A stretch of DNA of 12,354 bases. Source: Treponema sp. (GTDB taxonomy: Bacteria > Spirochaetota > Spirochaetia > Treponematales > Treponemataceae). Numbering within the stretch: position 1 is the first letter of the stretch; each line of letters opens with the position of its first letter. The stretch spans positions 1 to 12,354 of the forward strand of contig JAITOJ010000004.1 in assembly GCA_031290005.1 (NCBI GenBank), read 5' to 3'. The notes below the pieces were generated by a model. The model was not told the DNA's origin and ran no database searches. It saw only the letters and a list, made by a program, of their open reading frames with translations. Below are positions 1 through 6,199 of this stretch, piece by piece. The position numbers were made by a program, and so were the translations under genes.

Positions 1-687
1 GCCAAGCGCGGCCAGCTTTTTACCAAGTTTATCAAGGAAATTTCCATTGCGGCCCGGATGGGCGGCGGCGACCCCGGGGCCAATCCCCGGCTCCGCACGG
101 CTATTTTGAAGGCCCGGGCGGCAAACATGCCCAAGGACAATATCGAGCGGGCAATCAAGAAGGGCACCGGCGAACTGGGAGCGTCCATCTTTGAGGAACT
201 GGTCTACGAAGGCTACGGGCCCGGCGGGGTGGCCATTCTGGTGGAAGTCCTCACGGACAACAAGAACCGCGCGGCCGCCAATGTGCGGAACATTTTTTCC
301 AAAACCGGGGGCAATCTGGGCGCCACCGGCTCAGTGGCGTATATGTTCAAGCGCAAGGGCGTTATCGAATATGACGCGGAAGCGGTGAGCGAGGATGCCG
401 TCATGGAGGCCGGGCTTGAGGCCGGCGCCGAGGACATAGCCGCGGAAGACGGGGTGATTACCGTGACCACCGACCCCACCGAGTTCGCCACGGTGCTTGA
501 GGCATTGCAGGGCAAGGGGTTCGAGTCGGTTTCGGCGGAGATTTCCATGATTCCCGACACCTATACCACCCTGGACGCGGAAACCACCCGGAAGGTGCTC
601 AAGCTGGTTGACCGGCTGGAGGAAGACGACGATGTGCAGAACGTATACAGCAGCATGGATATCCCCGAAGGGTTTGAGGCAGAATAA
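1..687 (+). CDS. yebC: YebC/PmpR family (TACO1-like) protein, 5' end outside window
   Basis: The reading frame is open from base 1 to the TAA at 685-687, giving 228 residues. The first visible residues (AKRGQLFTKFIKEI) match the YebC segment about 17-20 residues after the usual MAGHSKWANIK start, so only a short N-terminus is missing and the ATG at 58 is internal. Other family blocks are GGGDPGANPRLR, NMPKDNIERAIKKGTGE and EGYGPGGVAILVEVLTDNKN, followed by a typical acidic C-terminal domain. Family members are cytosolic proteins described as transcriptional regulators or, more recently, as translation factors that relieve ribosome stalling on proline-rich tracts. The role here is assigned by family only. 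ruvC follows after 6 bp, the common yebC-ruvC pairing, so co-transcription is likely. No frameshift is visible. Family identity is very sure; the precise cellular role is not. Confidence 0.95.
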   Translation, partial: AKRGQLFTKFIKEISIAARMGGGDPGANPRLRTAILKARAANMPKDNIERAIKKGTGELGASIFEELVYEGYGPGGVAILVEVLTDNKNRAAANVRNIFSKTGGNLGATGSVAYMFKRKGVIEYDAEAVSEDAVMEAGLEAGAEDIAAEDGVITVTTDPTEFATVLEALQGKGFESVSAEISMIPDTYTTLDAETTRKVLKLVDRLEEDDDVQNVYSSMDIPEGFEAE

Positions 688-693
688 CTCATA

Positions 694-1179
694 ATGGCAG
701 TCCGGCGCGTCCTGGGCATTGACCCCGGACTCAGTTCCACCGGTTACGGCATCGTCGATTTTAGCAATAACCGGTATTCCCTGGTAACCTACGGCGTTAT
801 CAGTACCAAGGCGGGCGAACCCCACGGGGAACGCCTGCTTTGCATTTATAACCGGCTTACCGCGGTGCTCTCCGAGTTCCAGCCCACCGAGGCGGCGCTG
901 GAAACCCTCTACTTTGCCCGCAATGTTTCCAGCGCCATTCCCGTGTCCGAGGCAAAAGGGGTGACGATTCTGTGCCTGGCTCAGCACGTCGTCCCCCTGG
1001 CGGAATACGCGCCCAACACGATTAAGCTGTCGGTCACCGGAACCGCCGCCGCCGGGAAGGAGGCCGTCCAGAAGTATGTGAAGCTGCTGCTGGGGCTTTC
1101 CAAAATTCCGGAGCCCGACCACGCGGCGGACGCCCTGGCCGTTGCGATTACCCACATCAATCAGCGGGCGCTGGGGTAG
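694..1179 (+). CDS. ruvC: Holliday junction endonuclease RuvC
   Basis: This 161-residue protein is a full-length RuvC resolvase, which nicks Holliday junctions symmetrically together with the RuvAB branch-migration motor. The RNase H-like fold is visible: VLGIDPGLSSTGYG (residues 6-19), LETLYFARNVSSA (69-81) and PDHAADALAVAITH (141-154). The catalytic acids appear to be D10, E70 and D146. The fourth position is H143, as in Thermus-type RuvC, where E. coli has Asp. The ATG at 694 lies just before the IDPG block, so the start is well placed, although only a weak GAGG lies upstream (676-679). It is 6 bp from yebC. ruvA and ruvB do not follow, so they must be elsewhere. A hairpin with a T-rich tail follows the stop codon. 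Confidence 0.96.
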   Translation: MAVRRVLGIDPGLSSTGYGIVDFSNNRYSLVTYGVISTKAGEPHGERLLCIYNRLTAVLSEFQPTEAALETLYFARNVSSAIPVSEAKGVTILCLAQHVVPLAEYAPNTIKLSVTGTAAAGKEAVQKYVKLLLGLSKIPEPDHAADALAVAITHINQRALG

Positions 1180-1214
1180 AGCGCGTACAATGGCGCTCCC
1201 ATTTCTTCTTTTCC
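1179..1214 (+). terminator. candidate Rho-independent terminator after ruvC
   Basis: The perfect 6-bp inverted repeat GAGCGC (1179-1184) and GCGCTC (1193-1198) encloses an 8-base loop and is followed by a pyrimidine-rich, T-heavy tract (ATTTCTTCTTTTCC, 1201-1214). It sits directly on the ruvC stop codon and ahead of the next promoter, as expected for an operon end. The T tract is interrupted by C, so efficiency is uncertain. Confidence 0.55.
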
Positions 1215-1227
1215 TTGCCGCGCTTGC

Positions 1228-1257
1228 TTGACACAATCAGCCTGTCCGGTATAAAAT
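1228..1257 (+). promoter_or_regulatory. sigma-70-type promoter for the nucleotidyltransferase operon
   Basis: A consensus -35 TTGACA (1228-1233) is followed after 16 bp by TATAAA (1250-1255); the overlapping TAAAAT (1252-1257) would give an 18-bp spacer. Transcription should begin near 1261-1264. The start codon is at 1265, so the mRNA would have almost no leader. The stretch 1258-1264 has no Shine-Dalgarno sequence. The promoter lies just after the ruvC terminator, so it likely drives the five genes to 5126. Confidence 0.75.
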
Positions 1258-1264
1258 CTCCGAA

Positions 1265-2173
1265 ATGAAACCGACACTCGTAATCCTTGCCGCCGGACTT
1301 GGAAGCCGGTATGGCGGGATAAAGCAAATTGACCCGGTGGGGCAGCACGGCGAAACGCTCCTTGATTTTTCCACGTTCGACGCGAAAACAAACGGCTTTG
1401 GCAAAGTGGTCTATATTATCAGAAAAGACATTGAACGCGATTTTCGGGAACGGATTTTTGACCGGGTGGCAAAGAGTTTTGACGCGCAGTATGTGTTCCA
1501 GGACCGGGAATCCCTCTTGACCCAAGCACAGAAAGCGGTGTCGGCAAACCGCACAAAGCCCTGGGGCACGATTCATGCGGTGCTCTGCGCCAGGGATGCG
1601 GTCAAAGAACCCTTCGCGGTCATCAACGCCGATGATTACTATGGCAGGAGCGCCTTTGAAACCCTTGGCCTGCATCTTTCCGGGCTTGGGCCGGACAATA
1701 CGGAACACGCCATGGTCGGCTATGTGCTGGAAAATACCATGAGCAAATCCGGTTCCGTTTCACGGGCCATTTGCACCGTCAAAGACGGGTATCTGATTTC
1801 CATGAAAGAAAACACTAAAATCAGCTATGAGGGCGGGGGAATTGTAAGCCTTTTGAATGAAAAAAAAATCGTCCTCACCGGAAAGGAATGGGTTTCCATG
1901 AACTTTTTTGGCTTCGCGCCTACGGCTTTTAAAGACTTTAACGCTTTTTTTGAGGCGTTTATGGCGGAAAACAGCGCAAGCGAAAAAACGGAAGTCCTGC
2001 TCCCCGCCGCGGCCAACGAGATTGTGGCAGCGGGCAAGGGAAAAATCAAGTTTTACACCTCCCAAGAAAACTGGTTCGGTATGACCTATCCCGAAGACCG
2101 GGCGCTGGTCAAATCCGAAATAGCAAAGAAAATCGCGGAGGGGTATTATCCCCCACGGCTTTGGGGCGAGTGA
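1265..2173 (+). CDS. sugar-phosphate nucleotidyltransferase (NTP_transferase family), substrate unknown
   Basis: This 302-residue cytosolic enzyme has the GT-A-like nucleotidyltransferase fold. The nucleotide-binding loop LAAGLGSRYGGIKQ lies at residues 8-21. KPWGTIHAV (98-106) resembles the GT-A.AV substrate block of sugar nucleotidyltransferases. NADDYYG (121-127) carries the probable metal-binding Asp. Family members join an NTP to a sugar 1-phosphate to give an NDP-sugar. I cannot tell GDP-mannose, UDP-glucose or other products apart from sequence alone. The mannose-6-phosphate isomerase gene 17 bp downstream makes a hexose or mannose nucleotide route plausible, though no phosphomannomutase is present here. 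The ATG at 1265 is the only usable start: the nucleotide loop begins at residue 5 and the upstream frame meets a stop at 1229-1231 with no other start codon between. Codons near residues 199-201 contain a run of nine A. Confidence 0.85.
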   Translation: MKPTLVILAAGLGSRYGGIKQIDPVGQHGETLLDFSTFDAKTNGFGKVVYIIRKDIERDFRERIFDRVAKSFDAQYVFQDRESLLTQAQKAVSANRTKPWGTIHAVLCARDAVKEPFAVINADDYYGRSAFETLGLHLSGLGPDNTEHAMVGYVLENTMSKSGSVSRAICTVKDGYLISMKENTKISYEGGGIVSLLNEKKIVLTGKEWVSMNFFGFAPTAFKDFNAFFEAFMAENSASEKTEVLLPAAANEIVAAGKGKIKFYTSQENWFGMTYPEDRALVKSEIAKKIAEGYYPPRLWGE

Positions 2174-2178
2174 CAGAT

Positions 2179-2183
2179 GGAGG
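2179..2183 (+). promoter_or_regulatory. ribosome binding site fixing the manA GTG start
   Basis: A perfect GGAGG lies 7 bp before the GTG at 2191. The in-frame TTG at 2161 lies inside the preceding gene and has no such site, so the GTG is the preferred start. Confidence 0.8.
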
Positions 2184-2190
2184 CGCGGAA

Positions 2191-2979
2191 GTGACCAAAT
2201 TGAAGCCTTTTTTTTCGCCCAAAATTTGGGGGTACGAAAAATGGACTGTCTCGTCTCATCCCCACGGTCGTTCCCTGCCTCCAGACTATGACTATCCCTT
2301 GCTGGTAAAAATAATTAGGGCCGAGGATACCCTTTCGGTGCAGGTGCACCCCGATGACGACTATGCCCGGATTCACGAACATTCCAGGGGCAAAACCGAA
2401 TGCTGGTATGTGCTGGATGCAAAACGGGGGGCGTCCCTGGTCTGCGGGCTTTCCGGTTCATACAGCGCCGGAGAACTGCGGGAGGCAATCAGGGAAAACC
2501 GGCTGGATCCTTATTTGAATTCCGTTCCGGTAAAAAAAGGCGACCTTGTTTTTATTCCCGCGGGACTGGTGCACGCCATTCAGGGAGGGATCAGGCTGCT
2601 GGAAGTACAGGAATCCAGTGATATAACCTACCGCCTCTATGACTGGGGCCGGGGCAGGGAAGTGCATATTGAACAAGGCCTTGAAGTCTTCAAAAACTTG
2701 CGGCCCCAGGTAATCCGAGAGTTTTCCGGTCGGTTTGAATGTCCTTACTTTACTCTGGATACCGTAGAAGGGGAGGCGGAGCTTGCGTCTGAAGCGGATT
2801 TTGCCTTTTTTGTCTTTGGCGGCAGGGGTGAATTGCGGGGCGTGGAAACAGGGCCAGCCGTCAGGACGACGGTGGCCGTGAAGGTGCGCAGAAACGATAC
2901 GGTTTTTTGTCGGAAGGCTGAAAAACTTTTTGTGAGCGCCGGTATTCGGGGCATGAAAATTACGCCCAGGGACGTATAA
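2191..2979 (+). CDS. manA: mannose-6-phosphate isomerase, class I (short, Bacillus ManA-like)
   Basis: This is a 262-residue cupin enzyme for the zinc-dependent interconversion of mannose 6-phosphate and fructose 6-phosphate. The N-terminus LKPFFSPKIWGYEKW is typical. Probable zinc ligands are Q51 and H53 in VQVHPDD, E70 in GKTECWYVL and H128 in PAGLVHAI. TYRLYDWGR (146-154) contains the conserved catalytic-region Arg. A second cupin half follows to the C-terminus. At 262 residues it is shorter than the roughly 315 residues of Bacillus ManA, but no key motif is lost. It follows the nucleotidyltransferase by 17 bp, suggesting a shared role in feeding hexose phosphate to sugar nucleotides. A run of eight T sits at codons 6-8. 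The family is certain; whether mannose is the physiological substrate is inferred. Confidence 0.92.
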   Translation: MTKLKPFFSPKIWGYEKWTVSSHPHGRSLPPDYDYPLLVKIIRAEDTLSVQVHPDDDYARIHEHSRGKTECWYVLDAKRGASLVCGLSGSYSAGELREAIRENRLDPYLNSVPVKKGDLVFIPAGLVHAIQGGIRLLEVQESSDITYRLYDWGRGREVHIEQGLEVFKNLRPQVIREFSGRFECPYFTLDTVEGEAELASEADFAFFVFGGRGELRGVETGPAVRTTVAVKVRRNDTVFCRKAEKLFVSAGIRGMKITPRDV

Positions 2980-2991
2980 AATTTTGGCAGC

Positions 2992-2999
2992 GGGAGGAG
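2992..2999 (+). promoter_or_regulatory. ribosome binding site fixing a TTG start
   Basis: GGGAGGAG lies upstream of the TTG at 3005, with GGAGG at 2993-2997 and 7 bp of spacing. An earlier in-frame TTG at 2984 lies before this site and would lack one, so 3005 is preferred. Confidence 0.75.
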
Positions 3000-3004
3000 C
3001 GGCG

Positions 3005-3799
3005 TTGAATTTAGAAAAAAAAATTATCATCAGCCTGTTGGCCGCTGCCATACTTCTCGCAATTTTTGTTGCCGCCATGTGGGTATATCCTGAATCCGCC
3101 TTGGCGCTGCCTGCGGCCCTTCAAGGGATTTTGCTGGTCTGTGTGTTTATTTCAGGTTTTCTGGTTTTATTCCTGATTCTGAATGTAAAACAGGATGATA
3201 CGGCGGTAATCCGCGACCGGATACGCAAATTTCAAGTGGCTTTCTTTCTGGAATATTTTGAGAAGCGGGAAGAAATCAACTGGCGGAAAATCTCCTCGGA
3301 TATATTGTACCGGAAAGCCGACCTCTCCAATGTGATTAAAAAGACTCTTGGCAGGCGGGGCAGGGAACACCGGGAACTGGTTGACAGACTTCTGGAAGAC
3401 AGTTGGGACGAGATTTTCGCGGTTCTTGGCAGGGAACCAGGAGAATTCCATGATGATGGGGGCGCGGAGGAAGCGGAAGAGCTGGAAGAACTGCCGGAGG
3501 CCGTTTTCGATGAAATCCGGGTAAAAAAGCCTGCCTCCTGCAATTGCCTTGCCAAGACGGAAATAGCTTTATCTGACGGCGAGGAACCTGAAGAACTTAT
3601 TGAAATAAACGGAAGTTCAATCTTTTTGGATGCCAGCCTGTTTGCTTCCTGTGCCGAGCCTATCGGCGTCTATGACGAACTGCTGGACATGATTGTTGAA
3701 CAAGACGGGCTTTACCGGATTAAGTCGCAAAGCCCTATTCTGGATATGGAACAAGATCAGGCATTTAAGACCCTGGTTGATTCGGTGCTTGTGCCATGA
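3005..3799 (+). CDS. two-transmembrane protein with acidic cytoplasmic region, function unknown
   Basis: I do not recognise a named family in this 264-residue protein. Two hydrophobic helices at about residues 6-27 and 38-60 form a membrane hairpin with only a short loop (near WVYPESALALP). The remaining 200 residues are hydrophilic and probably cytoplasmic. They include a basic, helix-rich part (about 65-142), an acidic Glu-rich linker (about 150-170), and a C-terminal part ending in a helix-like LLDMIVEQDGLYRIKSQSP region. Residues 179 and 181 are cysteines (CNC). The start is TTG with a strong GGAGG site. The stop overlaps the smpB start as ATGA, so translation is probably coupled. Position between manA and smpB says little about its job. 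It could be a membrane anchor or scaffold. Confidence 0.8.
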   Translation: MNLEKKIIISLLAAAILLAIFVAAMWVYPESALALPAALQGILLVCVFISGFLVLFLILNVKQDDTAVIRDRIRKFQVAFFLEYFEKREEINWRKISSDILYRKADLSNVIKKTLGRRGREHRELVDRLLEDSWDEIFAVLGREPGEFHDDGGAEEAEELEELPEAVFDEIRVKKPASCNCLAKTEIALSDGEEPEELIEINGSSIFLDASLFASCAEPIGVYDELLDMIVEQDGLYRIKSQSPILDMEQDQAFKTLVDSVLVP

Positions 3800-4257
3800 G
3801 CGGAATAAAGCGTATCGCGCAGAATAAAAAAGCGCGCTTCAATTATAGCGTTGAAGAATCTCTGGAATGCGGACTTGCGCTCAAGGGAACTGAGATAAAG
3901 TCGGTCAAAGAGGGGGTTATTTCCTTCCCCGATGCCTTCGCGGAAATAAAAAACGGCGAGGTATGGCTCAAGGGGTTTCATATTGCAGAAAATCCCTTTT
4001 CTTCGGTCTTTAATCATGACCCTGACCGGCCCAAGAAACTGCTGCTGCACAAAATGGAAATAAAACGGCTCACCCGAAAGGTGGACGAAAAAGGCATGAC
4101 CCTGATTCCATTGGAGTTTTACCTTAAAGATGGTCATGTCAAGGTGATGTTGGGAGTCTGCAAGGGCAAAAAACAATATGACAAACGGGCGGATATCCGC
4201 GAACGGGATGTTGAGCGGGATATGCGCCGTGAATTCAGAAAAAATCTGGAGGGCTGA
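3796..4257 (+). CDS. smpB: SsrA-binding protein SmpB
   Basis: This 153-residue protein binds tmRNA and delivers it to stalled ribosomes for trans-translation. The family blocks are in order: NKKARFNYSVEE (10-21), LKGTEIKSVKEG (29-40), HDPDRPKKLLLHK (74-86), GMTLIPLEFYLKDGHVKV (100-117) and GKKQYDKRADIRERD (124-138). The length and basic C-terminal tail are normal, so it should be functional. It starts with ATG overlapping the previous stop (ATGA, 3796-3799) and has no good Shine-Dalgarno of its own, which suggests coupled translation. Its stop overlaps the next start as TGATG. The tmRNA gene (ssrA) is not in this window. Confidence 0.98.
   Translation: MSGIKRIAQNKKARFNYSVEESLECGLALKGTEIKSVKEGVISFPDAFAEIKNGEVWLKGFHIAENPFSSVFNHDPDRPKKLLLHKMEIKRLTRKVDEKGMTLIPLEFYLKDGHVKVMLGVCKGKKQYDKRADIRERDVERDMRREFRKNLEG
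4248..4253 (+). promoter_or_regulatory. ribosome binding site inside the end of smpB
   Basis: GGAGGG lies just upstream of the ATG at 4257, within the last codons of smpB. It supports that start and independent re-initiation for the following gene. Confidence 0.65.
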
Positions 4258-5126
4258 TGGGAAAACGCGGTTGTGCGGTTGCCAATTTTCTTTTTTTCTT
4301 TTTTCTTTTTGCTTTTGGTCAGGAAGAAAAGCTGCCGCAGACCGTGGCTTACTATGGGGCTGTCACCGATGTACCGGATGTCAATATGGTGTCCATGACT
4401 CAGGACTTGTTTTACAATCAGCTCCTTGCACTGGATACCTATACAGTGGTTGACCGCCGGGATATTATTTATTCGGATACGGTTTCCTTGTCACCGGATA
4501 CTCAAAACGTTATTTTGTTTTACGCCGAGATTTTTCAGGGGGATACAGGCTGGGACTGCACCCTCCACGCGAAAGTGCCTGTTGAAAACGGCGAAGTGAT
4601 GAATACAAAACATTATGATTCCTATTACCGGGTGCTTACTGACGCTAAAACCTTGCTTACCGCGGTGCTGCAGTCTCTGGACAATTTGAAGCAGGGAAGC
4701 GCGGCGGAAGCGGAGCCTGTTCCGAACAGTGCGCCAAATGGGCCTGGTACGATAATTCCGGCCATTGAGGCTTTGGCGGGAAACTGGCGCGGAGAACCTT
4801 TCGTTGACCGGGTTGTTATTCTCCGGGGGGGAAGGGGATTCGTCATTTATAAAAACGGCGCATCTATGAATATTTCGGTGAAAATTTCAGGCGATACGGT
4901 ATACATTACTCAGGAAAGCAAACAAAATGCGTCGTATTTTCCTGATATTGCCCGGGACGCGGCCTTGATTATTGCCCAAACCGCTCCGCCGGTGGAGTGG
5001 TTTTTTCACCTTGACGCTCCGGGAAAACTCCGGGGCGCCAAAAAGACGGTGAAACCACTGACTTCCGCCGACGGAAAACTCTCGCCCCAGGTTATCGAAA
5101 TTCCGGTAATTTGGGAACGGGAATAA
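4257..5126 (+). CDS. secreted protein of unknown function
   Basis: This 289-residue protein has an N-terminal signal-like segment: KR at residues 3-4, then a Phe-rich hydrophobic core (11-20) and a likely cut near AFG/QEE. No lipobox is present, so it is probably periplasmic or outer-membrane associated rather than a lipoprotein. The first half (about 25-150) has alternating strands and helices, with TVVDRRDIIYSD (39-50) reminiscent of small secreted proteins that sense or assemble envelope structures. I cannot name the family. An Ala/Pro/Asn-rich linker (about 151-170) leads to a second domain beginning LAGNWRGEPFVDRVVIL, which looks like a beta-rich sandwich. It overlaps smpB by 1 bp. Its 3' end overlaps the convergent tsaC by 35 bp. 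The function is unknown. Confidence 0.8.
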   Translation: MGKRGCAVANFLFFFFLFAFGQEEKLPQTVAYYGAVTDVPDVNMVSMTQDLFYNQLLALDTYTVVDRRDIIYSDTVSLSPDTQNVILFYAEIFQGDTGWDCTLHAKVPVENGEVMNTKHYDSYYRVLTDAKTLLTAVLQSLDNLKQGSAAEAEPVPNSAPNGPGTIIPAIEALAGNWRGEPFVDRVVILRGGRGFVIYKNGASMNISVKISGDTVYITQESKQNASYFPDIARDAALIIAQTAPPVEWFFHLDAPGKLRGAKKTVKPLTSADGKLSPQVIEIPVIWERE

Positions 5127-5673
5127 TCCCCTGGCGCAGGACTTTGCAGATTCCTGTGCTGATGTCCACAATAGTGGAAGGCTGATTATTTCCGCAATAT
5201 CCGGCGGATACAATAAGAGGTACGGCGTCCCCGAATTCCCGAATAATATCGTCAATGGCTGTGAGAGGAGGCATCCGGCTGCGGTTCACGCTGGTTGAAT
5301 AAAGGGGTTTTCCGATTTGTTTGATAACACGCCGCAGCCATTGGTCGCCGGGGCAGCGGAAAGCGGCGGTTTGTTCTGCGCCATTTGGCACTGCAAGGGA
5401 TACCACCAGGGTAAGGGAGCCCGGCCATAACGCGAGCAGTTCCATCGGTACAGGCTCACCGGTATACAATCTGAGTTCCTCAGGGGATGCAATCAGCCTG
5501 ATAAAGGATTTTTGTTCTTCCCGGCTTTTTAATTTCCTGATTTTTTCTTCAGTTTCGGGCACAATTCCTGAAAAACCGTAGATGGTATCTGTGGGGATAA
5601 TCGCAATGTCTTCCTGTTTCAGGATTTCGGCGGTTTTTTCCGCTGAATCCGGGTCAGATTTACGTAGTATCAT
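5092..5673 (-). CDS. tsaC: L-threonylcarbamoyladenylate synthase (TsaC/Sua5/YrdC)
   Basis: This 193-residue YrdC-domain enzyme makes threonylcarbamoyl-AMP from threonine, bicarbonate and ATP. This is the first step of t6A37 modification of ANN-decoding tRNAs. Visible motifs are PTDTIYGFSG (27-36), LKSREEQKSFIRLI (48-61), WPGSLTLVV (83-91), AFRCPGD (104-110), STSVNRS (126-132) and PSTIVDIS (165-172), which together form the substrate pocket. It has single-domain TsaC length and lacks the extra Sua5 C-terminal domain. It starts at ATG 5673-5671, overlapping the previous gene's stop as ATGA, with no strong Shine-Dalgarno, so coupling to the FtsB-like gene is likely. Its last 11 codons lie opposite the end of the secreted-protein gene. 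tsaB, tsaD and tsaE are not here. Confidence 0.95.
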   Translation of the reverse strand: MILRKSDPDSAEKTAEILKQEDIAIIPTDTIYGFSGIVPETEEKIRKLKSREEQKSFIRLIASPEELRLYTGEPVPMELLALWPGSLTLVVSLAVPNGAEQTAAFRCPGDQWLRRVIKQIGKPLYSTSVNRSRMPPLTAIDDIIREFGDAVPLIVSAGYCGNNQPSTIVDISTGICKVLRQGIIPVPKLPEFR

Positions 5674-6107
5674 CGTTCACGGGGTCTCAGGGCGTTTATC
5701 AGCATAAGTACCATGAAGGTCAAGGCGCTCACGGCGACACCGGAAAGTTTGCAAATCCATTCTGGTATGCAGGCGATTTCCTGGCGTTTTAATACGGTTC
5801 CGGGGTCATAGATTGCGGAGTAACGCACCGGAAGGCCGGTTATTTTTACCAGTTTTTCATTATCATTCACATAACCCAGTTTCCGGGCATAGGAAGCAAT
5901 CATGCCGGGGTCTTGTTTCAGCGCCGCGTACTCAATAGATAATTCTTTATTGAGTGAAATAATACGGCTCGTTTGTTCGTTGATTTCCCTCCGCTGTACC
6001 AGCAGTTGACTTGCCGCCCATAAACCGTCCTGTCCGCCGAACAGGGAAACAAACACATATACCGCTGTCCCCAGACATATCGCGGTTAATAATCTCATTG
6101 TTGTCAT
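5670..6107 (-). CDS. FtsB/DivIC-like septum formation initiator with an extra C-terminal TM helix
   Basis: This 145-residue protein has an FtsB/DivIC-like plan. A TM helix (about 4-24) is followed by a coiled-coil-prone stretch (about 33-65) and a block close to the family signature, DPGMIASYARKLGYVNDNE (66-84). Family members bridge FtsL and FtsQ in the divisome and act in the periplasm. Unusually, after about 30 further residues there is a second hydrophobic helix (about 117-139) with a positively charged end (RPRER). This would put the C-terminus back in the cytoplasm; typical FtsB proteins have one TM helix. The gene overlaps tsaC (ATGA) on the minus strand and is divergent from the 6200 operon. 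ATG codons at 6107 and 6098 are both possible starts, with no good Shine-Dalgarno. Family membership is probable and needs a profile search. Confidence 0.7.
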   Translation of the reverse strand: MTTMRLLTAICLGTAVYVFVSLFGGQDGLWAASQLLVQRREINEQTSRIISLNKELSIEYAALKQDPGMIASYARKLGYVNDNEKLVKITGLPVRYSAIYDPGTVLKRQEIACIPEWICKLSGVAVSALTFMVLMLINALRPRER

Positions 6108-6156
6108 ACTATTATCAGTAACGGCGGTTTTTGCTCTTTTCTGAAATAAAAAAATA

Positions 6157-6165
6157 TGATATAAT
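6157..6165 (+). promoter_or_regulatory. extended -10 promoter for the DUF115 operon
   Basis: TG at 6157-6158, one base, then a perfect TATAAT at 6160-6165 form a full extended -10 element. The -35 region is only weakly T-rich (about 6137-6142), as is often tolerated with extended -10 promoters. Transcription would start near 6172, about 28 bp ahead of the ATG at 6200. The surrounding stretch 6140-6180 is very AT-rich. It lies in the 92-bp divergent region with the minus-strand operon, for which I could not find a convincing promoter. Confidence 0.65.
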
Positions 6166-6184
6166 GATAAAAATGACTTTGATT

Positions 6185-6192
6185 GGCGGAGG
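6185..6192 (+). promoter_or_regulatory. ribosome binding site fixing the start at 6200
   Basis: GGCGGAGG lies here with GGAGG at 6188-6192. The ATG at 6200 is 7 bp away, the ideal spacing. The ATG at 6194 is only 1 bp away, and the ATGs at 6164 and 6173 lie before the site. Confidence 0.75.
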
Positions 6193-6199
6193 TATGGAA

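Noticed and set aside
58..60. ATG at 58 as the start of yebC
   Set aside because: The same frame is open back to base 1, and its residues match conserved YebC sequence, so the real start is upstream of the window.
331..1236. Long 301-codon minus-strand open frame opposite yebC and ruvC
   Set aside because: It lies opposite two conserved genes in GC-rich sequence, its translation shows no family motif and it has no ribosome site. It is a frame shadow.
1180..1264. Riboswitch or small RNA in the gap before the nucleotidyltransferase
   Set aside because: The gap is filled by the terminator hairpin and promoter. The expected transcript starts at its end, leaving no room for a leader structure.
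4288..4320. T-rich stretch near the start of the secreted-protein gene as a terminator or regulatory tract
   Set aside because: It encodes the Phe-rich hydrophobic core of the signal peptide, and no stem precedes it.
5112..5132. Short inverted repeat GGGA/TCCC at the end of the secreted-protein gene as a terminator
   Set aside because: The stem is only 4 bp and no T tract follows on either strand.
6111..6116. GATAAT on the minus strand as a -10 element for the FtsB-like gene
   Set aside because: No matching -35 or extended TG is present, and the predicted transcription start would fall inside the first codons.
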